From Eledone cirrhosa (Eukaryota > Mollusca > Cephalopoda > Octopoda > Eledonidae): 64,000 nucleotides of DNA. The stretch lies in assembly GCA_964016885.1 (NCBI GenBank), contig OZ024743.1:20524795-20588794 (forward strand), in the 5' to 3' direction. Shown here piece by piece: positions 59,765 to 64,000 of this stretch (its first letter is position 1; every line of letters begins with the position of its first letter). A model generated the notes under the pieces. That model saw only the letters and a program-made list of their open reading frames with translations. It ran no database searches and was not told where the DNA came from. A program made the position numbers and the translations under genes.

Positions 59765-59766
<2 letters not shown>

Positions 59767-59822
59767 ATCTAGCTGTTGAAACGGCAAGAGCTCAGCCATC
59801 GGTGTTCCGAATTTTTCATATA
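59765..59822 (+). repeat. Hairpin-family repeat, half copy
   Basis: ATCTAGCTGTTGAAACGGCA then AGAGCTCAGCCATCGGTGTT matches the right arm region at 60444-60490. Confidence 0.6.
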
Positions 59823-59914
59823 TATATTTATATGTATATATATATATTGTGTGTATGTGTGTATGTATATAGATGTATATGTATGTATATAATGTATATA
59901 TATGTATGAATCAT

Positions 59915-60306
59915 GGAGGCACATGGCTTAGTGGTTAGAGCATAGGCCTTGCAATCGAAAGGTTGTGAGTTCAATTCTCAGACCGAGTGATGTGTTGTTT
60001 CCTTGAGCAAGACACTTTATTTCACATTGCTCCAGTTTACTCAGCTGTAGAAATGAGATGATAGGGACTGAGGTTCCTATCATTCCACTGCAAAGTGGTC
60101 ATGGGGGTGCCACGGCAAAAAAGCACCCAGCCCACACTGTAAAGTGGTCATGGAGGTGCCACAGCAAAAAAAACACCCAGCACTCACTGTAAATGAGGTT
60201 GGTGTTAGGAAGGGCATCCAGCTGTAGAAATCAAGCCAGAACCAGTTCCCGTCCCACCCTTGCAAGCAGGGAAAAGCGGATGTAAAATTATGATGATGAT
60301 GATGAT
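59915..60306 (+). mobile_element. tRNA-derived SINE with LINE-type 3' tail, full length
   Basis: Box A-like TGGCTTAGTGGTTAG (59924-59938) and box B-like GGTTGTGAGTTCAATTC (59961-59977) give an internal Pol III promoter. A conserved central block, CCTTGAGCAAGACACTT and TGCTCCAGTTTACTCAGCTG, follows. Then come two ~48-bp units (GTGGTCATGGGGGTGCCA... and GTGGTCATGGAGGTGCCA...). The tail GGGCATCCAGCTGTAGAAAT then CAAGCCAGA is identical to LINE copy 1's 3' UTR over ~29 bases, and a (GATGAT)n end follows. It is non-coding and relies on a LINE RT for mobility. Confidence 0.88.
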
Positions 60307-60329
60307 AGCAAAGAAAGTGTAGTAAGAAA

Positions 60330-60502
60330 CCAGGTGGACCGTAAGTACTCGATACTTAGGGTAGTAGAGTGTGTAATAGGAAAAGAATCAGGACCCTGAC
60401 CGCCAAGCTCTGGCCGTTTCGACAGCTAGATCCGAACTGTTCAGATCTAGCTGTCGAAAGGGGCCGGAGCTCGGCCATTGGGGTCCTGATTCTTTTCCTA
60501 TA
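60330..60502. repeat. Hairpin-family repeat with ~56-bp arms
   Basis: Left arm 60377-60432 and right arm 60444-60500 are imperfect inverted repeats (TAGGAAAAGAATCAGGACCC at one end, CGACAGCTAGATC at the other) around an 11-base loop. Upstream, TACTCGATACTTAGGGTAGT is the reverse of the 21860-21880 flank. Confidence 0.85.
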
Positions 60503-60512
60503 TATATATATT

Positions 60513-60664
60513 TATTTATTAAAATAGCAGATTAAAGTTTAAGCAAAGAATCGCTGCTTTCACCCTTAGCGGGATCTTCTGAAACTCATTAGTTTCAGAA
60601 GATCCTGCTAAGGGTGAAAGCAGCAATTCTTTGCTTAAACTTTAATCTGTTATTTTAATAAATA
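60513..60664. repeat. Long near-perfect palindrome, 74-bp arms
   Basis: Arms 60513-60586 and 60591-60664 pair with only three differences, around a 4-base loop (CATT). Centre reads TTCTGAAACT-CATT-AGTTTCAGAA. All three differences are transitions. No ORF. A transcript of either strand would form a ~74-bp duplex. Confidence 0.95.
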
Positions 60665-60865
60665 TTTGCTCTACGGTTCTTATATATTTGATATATATTT
60701 ATCCTTATCGAGCCCTCTTTGGATTTTAGTCTTCAAATTTATTATTATTACTATATATATATAATATACACACACACACACACGCATCTATAGGGACACA
60801 TATAGTTTAGACTAGTAAGACCATTGTTCAGCTTAGTATTCCATACTTAAGAAAGTGGAGTGTAG

Positions 60866-60970
60866 ATATTATAATGAGTTTCTTCCTTACAACTGAGCTC
60901 TTGCAATTTCAACAATGATTGCTATTGAAATGGTGAGTGCTCAGCCATAGGGCAGAAACTCATTATATCG
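60866..60970. repeat. Hairpin-family repeat, third structure
   Basis: ATAATGAGTTTCT (60871-60883) pairs with AGAAACTCATTAT (60954-60966). Inside, GAGCTCTTGCAATTTCAA partly pairs with TTGAAATGGTGAGTGCTC. The sequence GTGCTCAGCCATAGGG recalls the other members. Confidence 0.75.
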
Positions 60971-60974
60971 TATA

Positions 60975-61340
60975 TGTTTTTTTAGAAACGTTGAGCAGAT
61001 ATGTATTTTTTATTGTAAGAAGCCCCAACACACATTTTTTTTTTACTATGAAAATAGTCTAACATATTGAACATAAAAGCCCTTGGAGACAGAAAAAAGT
61101 GGACAACATGGCTATGGAAATCGAACTCATATCTGCCTCATACCCAATGACTGTGTGTACAAGTTTCATGAATGTTAGACTGACAAAATTTTTTGTAATA
61201 TTAAATCTTATCAATCGGCCATAATGTAAACAAATGATCTAGTTTTAGAAATGTTAAGTGGATATGTATATTTTATTCAAATTATCAGAGTTAGAAGCTT
61301 CAATGCACATATATTTTGATTATGAAAATTGTCCAACAAC
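60975..61340 (+). repeat. Direct repeat pair, ~100-bp copies
   Basis: TTAGAAACGTTGAGCAGATA then TGTATTTTTTATT (60980-61073) resembles TTAGAAATGTTAAGTGGATA then TGTATATTTTATT (61244-61335). About 260 bp apart. No gene in the region. Confidence 0.6.
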
Positions 61341-61419
61341 AAATAGATTTTAATTTCTATAAAAAATTTATATCAGTATATATGTATATATATATGTATA
61401 TGTCTGATAGTAGCTAAGA

Positions 61420-61830
61420 TGCTTCCATAGGCGGTATGCCGGTTGAGCACTCTATGCTCTTACAGAGCAGAGTATGATAGAATAGAAAACGAAAAATCAG
61501 TGATGCATCTGAACTCAATTTATTGTGAGTTGCAATTGTTTCCCCGGCAGACAGCTCGAGACGTGATCATTGTGTGGATCTGTCTGATCCTGGACCCGCA
61601 GGTTCGATGGACACGTCTAATGATTTCAGAGCATATTCTCTCCCTGGGTTATCTGACCCTCTGGGCCAGTACCGTCAAAAACTTCATCCTTTTCACGCGT
61701 CCTGTGATTGGCTGCTGGTTGTCGACGTCATCATAATTCTGACCACAGGTACCAGTCTGCTGACCATCAGGGTGTTAGCTGTCCCATGTCTGCTACACTT
61801 CAATAAATTACTGCTGTGTTTGGTTGTTCA
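61420..61830 (+). other. GC-richer non-repetitive block, possible LTR or 5' UTR
   Basis: Composition changes sharply from the AT-rich neighbourhood. A 179-codon ORF (61574-62113) runs from this block into CA repeats and looks accidental. AATAAA at 61803 precedes GCTGTGTTTGGTTGTTCACA. It could be a solo LTR or the start of the following LINE. No direct evidence settles this. Confidence 0.25.
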
Positions 61831-62040
61831 CACATCCACGCGTGCACACACACACAAGCACAGAGATAATGACAGTCATACGCATAGTACTCACTATACA
61901 CACACATTTAAGGAGAACATAAATATACGTATACATGCATCCAAAGAGGCACGTACACACACACAGACACATACCCACATGCCTATATACATCAACATAC
62001 TCACACGCATACATGTGCATGCACATGCACATATAAACGG
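61831..62040. repeat. CA-rich low-complexity DNA
   Basis: Alternating CA, CG and TGCATG motifs. Confidence 0.8.
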
Positions 62041-62049
62041 GAATATAAA

Positions 62050-63884
62050 CTGCATAAATCAGATGCCAACAGAAAAAAGTGGAATAAATCTTCCAACCAT
62101 ATCAAGCAAGTGACAAAAAAGGCAGTGCTTGAATTTGAACAGTGCATAGCAATAACCCTGACAGTAAGGTGTTCTGGAAATATGTACATTCAAAGTAGAG
62201 ACCTCACTCTCCAGTTGGTCCGCTTCGCAATCCCCACACAAGCCAGATCACTGACGATCCCAAAGAATGCGCAGAACTCATTGCTGAGTGCTATGCAAGC
62301 ATTTTTAATGTTGAAAACCAGAATGTACCATCTCTAACATCAAATTCCATAACAACAATGGAATTTACACCTGCAATGCTGCGACGTCACCTTAAGAATA
62401 AGCGCAACTATGCCTACCCTGGTCTTGATGGTGTTACATACCTGCTTCTCAAATGTGGCGGGTACTTCCTTTTGCACCAGCTTTCTTTCTTCTTTCAATA
62501 CTGTCTCAACAATGGTGCTACTCCGGAGCAGTGGAAAACTGCCAGTGTCATTCCCCTGTTCAAAAAGGGCGACCGCACATCACCTGTCAACTATCGTCCA
62601 GTAAGTCTTACTAGCTGTATTGCCAAACTGATGGAATTCTGTGTCAGAGAAACACTTTGGAACTTCTGGAGCTCTCACAGCCTCATCAGGCCCTCGCAAT
62701 TTGGATTTATCCCTAACTCCAGCTGCTGTGATCAGCTTATCGAGTTCCTTGAAGACATTACCCGGATCACTGATAGCGGCTCATGGGTGGATGTTGTTTA
62801 CCTTGACTTCGCTAAGGCTTTTAATTCTGTGCCACACAAAAGACTTATGGCGAAACTCTCTGCAATGGGTGTGAAGGATGATCTTTTTAGCTGGTTGAAA
62901 TCCTTTATTCTCAGCTGAAAAGAGGTAGTCAAGGTTCTAGGACAGCATTCTTCACCATACGAGAAACAGATCGGTGTACCACACAGATCTGTTCTTGGTC
63001 CCCTTTTGTTTGTTGCATACATTAATGACATAGATGTCAGCTTACCGAATGCCACAGTACTGAAATATGCAGATGAAATCAAGCTGTACCTTGAAATCAA
63101 AAGGACTGATCCTGAAATCTACAACTCTTTCCTATAATCAGACCTGGATGCAATGCAGCAATGGATCACAGATTGGCAACTGAAGCTGGCTGTGGACAAG
63201 TGTACCACCATGCATTTTGGGAGGAAAAATCCAGGGTCCACATACTCCCTCCACAAAACTGATATCAAGAAGTCCTCTTGTGAACGTGACCTGGGCATTA
63301 CTGTCAGCAGCGATTTGTGTTGGACAAAGCACATCTCTAAAATTGTCAAGAAGGCCGAGGGTATCTTGGCATCACTCAGCAAGACCTTTGTTAGCTGCTC
63401 TCCAGCCATCTATTTAAAGCTGTATACAGCTATGGTACGACCACACTTGGAATTTGCATCATCAGTCTCAAACCCCTATCTTGCTCAGAACATTGACCTC
63501 CTGGAAACTGTTCGGAGACGTGCAACCAAGCGCATAGCCTCTATCAGACACCTACCATACTCTAAACGCCTTGCAACCCTGGGCATGGATTCATTGAAGC
63601 TCTGACGTCTGGCAATGGACTTGGTAAACACCCACAAAGTTATTAACCATCTCGCCAACAACAACCCTGAGCACCTTTTTGATCTCCATGTGTGTAACAC
63701 ACGTGGACATCCCTACAAAGTCAGAAAACAGCACAGCTCCCATGACTTTCGGAAACATTTTTCACGCTTAGAGTTGCTGAAGCATGGAACAAACTGCCTG
63801 CGCCAGTTGTTAGCTGCCGTGACACTGCATCCTTTAAAACCCTCGTGCTTCCCGAAATACGCCAAAACTCCAACTGATGTCCCC
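62050..63884 (+). pseudogene. CR1/Jockey-like LINE reverse transcriptase, decayed
   Basis: One frame spans about 62,152-63,760. Upstream, DSKVFWKYVHSK (then a stop), RPHSPVGPL and ECYASIFNVEN form the pre-RT segment; a frameshift near 62,150 precedes it. RT: PGLDGVTYLLLK, WKTASVIPLFKKGD, NYRPVSLTSCIAKLME, QFGFIPNSSC, VYLDFAKAFNSVPH (AFD now AFN), GVPHRSVLGPLLFVAYINDI (QGS lost) and KYADEIKLY (YADD now YADE). C-terminus: DLGITVSSDLCWTKHI, RPHLEFASSV, TKRIASIRHLPYSKRL. In-frame stops lie at 62916-62918, 63135-63137 and 63603-63605. A one-base loss in the T-run 63758-63762 shifts the final LRVAEAWNKLPAPVVS segment, which ends at a stop near 63,884. Inactive. Confidence 0.88.
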
Positions 63885-64000
63885 CTTCCATACACGTGCA
63901 CACATGTGTATATCATGACTCATGCACTGTTCATTTTCCTGACGTTTGTACATTACCCTATGTTCTATACATACACTTTTGATGAGTTGTAGTGCACCTG
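63885..64000 (+). other. 3' UTR of the CR1-like LINE
   Basis: Non-coding sequence after the ORF end, continuing beyond the window. Confidence 0.5.

Noticed and set aside
59915..59990. Functional tRNA gene
   Set aside because: A and B boxes are present but acceptor and anticodon stems do not pair; it is a SINE head. The same applies to 15350 and 17098.
61574..62113. 179-codon ORF
   Set aside because: The second half is CA-repeat translation (TRAHTHKH) and the first half has no motif.

Overview
This is animal nuclear DNA, most likely from an octopus or another coleoid cephalopod. It is AT-rich, full of (TA)n, (AC)n, (CT)n and (ATC)n microsatellites, and has no operon-like gene packing. It carries dispersed families that I associate with cephalopod genomes: tRNA-derived SINEs ending in a GTAGAAACAATTATT-type tail, and RTE-like LINEs with (GATGAT)n tails. 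The species is inferred, not shown. No complete host gene, rRNA gene, functional tRNA gene or CRISPR array was found.

Layout. 1-2,040: tandem repeat with a ~480-bp unit and an expanding TA core. 2.1-4.6 kb: Tc1-like relic, (CT)n tract, two dispersed repeats and an AT-cored palindrome. 4.6-6.4 kb: LINE copy 1 (minus). 8-16 kb: LINE tails, a 30-bp minisatellite, two further LINE fragments, a decayed mariner, a SINE head and a TTAA MITE. 17-22.7 kb: SINE cluster, one candidate exon and a hairpin-type repeat. 23.5-27.04 kb: a SINE beside a ~3.3-kb decayed Helitron (minus) with an N-terminal OTU protease domain. 27.5-30.1 kb: two more LINE relics. 30.7-34.1 kb: near-full-length LINE copy 2 (minus). 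35.0-37.24 kb: LINE copy 3 (minus). 37-54 kb: mostly anonymous DNA with LINE fragments, nested MITE/SINE insertions, two paralogous exon-like segments (43.5 and 52.5 kb) and a minisatellite that grew out of a SINE. 54.6-61 kb: LINE fragment, a tRNA-SINE with a LINE-type tail and three fold-back structures, one with 74-bp arms. 61.4-64 kb: GC-richer block and a CR1/Jockey-like LINE running to the window edge.

How the parts relate. The elements form a layered record of mobilisation. The tRNA-SINE at 59.9 kb shares its 3' tail with the RTE-like LINEs, which suggests the LINE reverse transcriptase mobilised it. SINEs sit inside or against MITE and Helitron DNA. At least four LINE lineages, one Helitron, one mariner, one Tc1-like element and TTAA MITEs are present, and all protein-coding copies appear dead. 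The most notable items are the OTU-Helitron relic, the PHD-type zinc finger embedded in the LINE ORF, the SINE-born minisatellite, the exon-like pair and the long hairpin at 60.5 kb.
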